From JAQVUB01 sp033809415 (GTDB lineage: Bacteria; Verrucomicrobiota; Lentisphaeria; Oligosphaerales; Oligosphaeraceae): 13,381 nucleotides of DNA. The translations under genes and the position numbers were made by a program. The stretch spans positions 1 to 13,381 of the forward strand of contig JAPXLT010000115.1 of NCBI GenBank assembly GCA_033809415.1, read 5' to 3'. Of this stretch, positions 13,274 to 13,381 are shown one piece after another. Below the pieces are notes generated by a model that saw only the letters and a program-made list of their open reading frames with translations, searched no databases and was not told where the DNA came from. Position 1 is the stretch's first letter. The number at the start of each line of letters is the position of its first letter.

Positions 13274-13302
13274 CTTGGCGCGGACTGATCGCCCGCAACC
13301 CA
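13274..13302 (-). repeat. TGGGTT...CGCCAAG hairpin module, copy C (inverted)
   Basis: Read on minus it begins TGGGTTGCGGGC and ends CCGCGCCAAG, with GATCAGT in the variable centre. GTCCGTG precedes it, as in copy A. Confidence 0.75.
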
Positions 13303-13340
13303 CACGGACGGGACACGGACAAGTGATCGGTCGGAACGGA
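13302..13340 (-). repeat. GTCCGTGT pair and CCGACCGATC string (inverted)
   Basis: On minus, the 19 bases at 13320-13302 match 4662-4680 exactly, and CGACCGATC upstream matches the 4572-4640 array. The set of modules is thus the same as before the glycoside hydrolase gene, in opposite orientation and with fewer units. Confidence 0.75.
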
Positions 13341-13381
13341 CTGCCCCCTGCACCCTGCACCCTGCCCCCTGCCCCCTGCAC
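13341..13381. repeat. C-rich edge repeat, inverted copy of the left edge
   Basis: CTGCCCC and CTGCACC units run to the end of the window. The last 29 bases are the exact reverse complement of the first 29 bases of the window. Confidence 0.85.

Noticed and set aside
1..13381. Composite transposon bounded by terminal inverted repeats
   Set aside because: The edge sequence is a low-complexity repeat with other relatives inside; no transposase or target duplication is visible.

Overview
The window looks like chromosomal DNA from an uncultured or gut-type member of the Lentisphaerota (Victivallales-like), or a close PVC relative. The main clue is a pseudopilin-like protein with the N-terminal [24 protein letters not shown] helix and a C-terminal H-x9-DG motif, a protein type greatly expanded in that group. 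Loose gene spacing, a large secreted glycosidase next to sugar-type regulators, and intergenic spaces packed with short-period repeats agree with this. The assignment is inference from protein style; no rRNA or marker gene is present.

Layout. A G-rich repeat and a 16-unit 9-bp array lie at the left edge, followed by a PhnP-like metallo-beta-lactamase-fold hydrolase (243-1082). Then come a GntR/LacI-type regulator (1233-2270), a pseudopilin (2575-3294) and a PHP-superfamily phosphoesterase (3380-4252). A repeat-filled gap leads to a secreted 1319-residue GH42-like glycoside hydrolase (4814-8773). A 1.2-kb gene-free region (8774-9966) holds an inverted pair of structured hairpin repeats. Next is a tight two-gene operon: a glycerol-1-phosphate dehydrogenase-like protein (9967-11295) and an ADP-ribosylglycohydrolase-like protein (11313-12158). 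A convergent AraC-family regulator (12227-13096, minus strand) closes the gene set, with a strong promoter and a likely operator upstream.

How the genes may work together. The GH42-like enzyme is predicted to be exported and to act on a galactose-type or related glycoside. The GntR/LacI and AraC proteins are plausible sugar-responsive regulators of this neighbourhood, and the pseudopilin may belong to the envelope or secretion apparatus that accompanies such loci in this phylum. The PhnP-like, PHP, G1P dehydrogenase and ADP-ribosylglycohydrolase proteins all belong to families acting on phosphorylated or ribosylated small molecules, but nothing in the window proves a shared pathway. No transporter is present.

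The most unusual content is non-coding. At least six short-period arrays (7, 9 and 11 bp), a shuffled set of shared sequence modules that recur between genes in both orientations, and many perfect hairpins with exactly three-base loops sit strictly outside genes. The best candidate for something undescribed is the 8954-9206 element. It has two diverged arms in inverted orientation, each with the same hairpin series, compensatory base changes and GNA-type triloops, around a core that on the minus strand encodes an HUH-transposase-like SNHFHLLL string. The window's two ends are the same G-rich repeat in inverted orientation, which suggests a contig broken at repeats.
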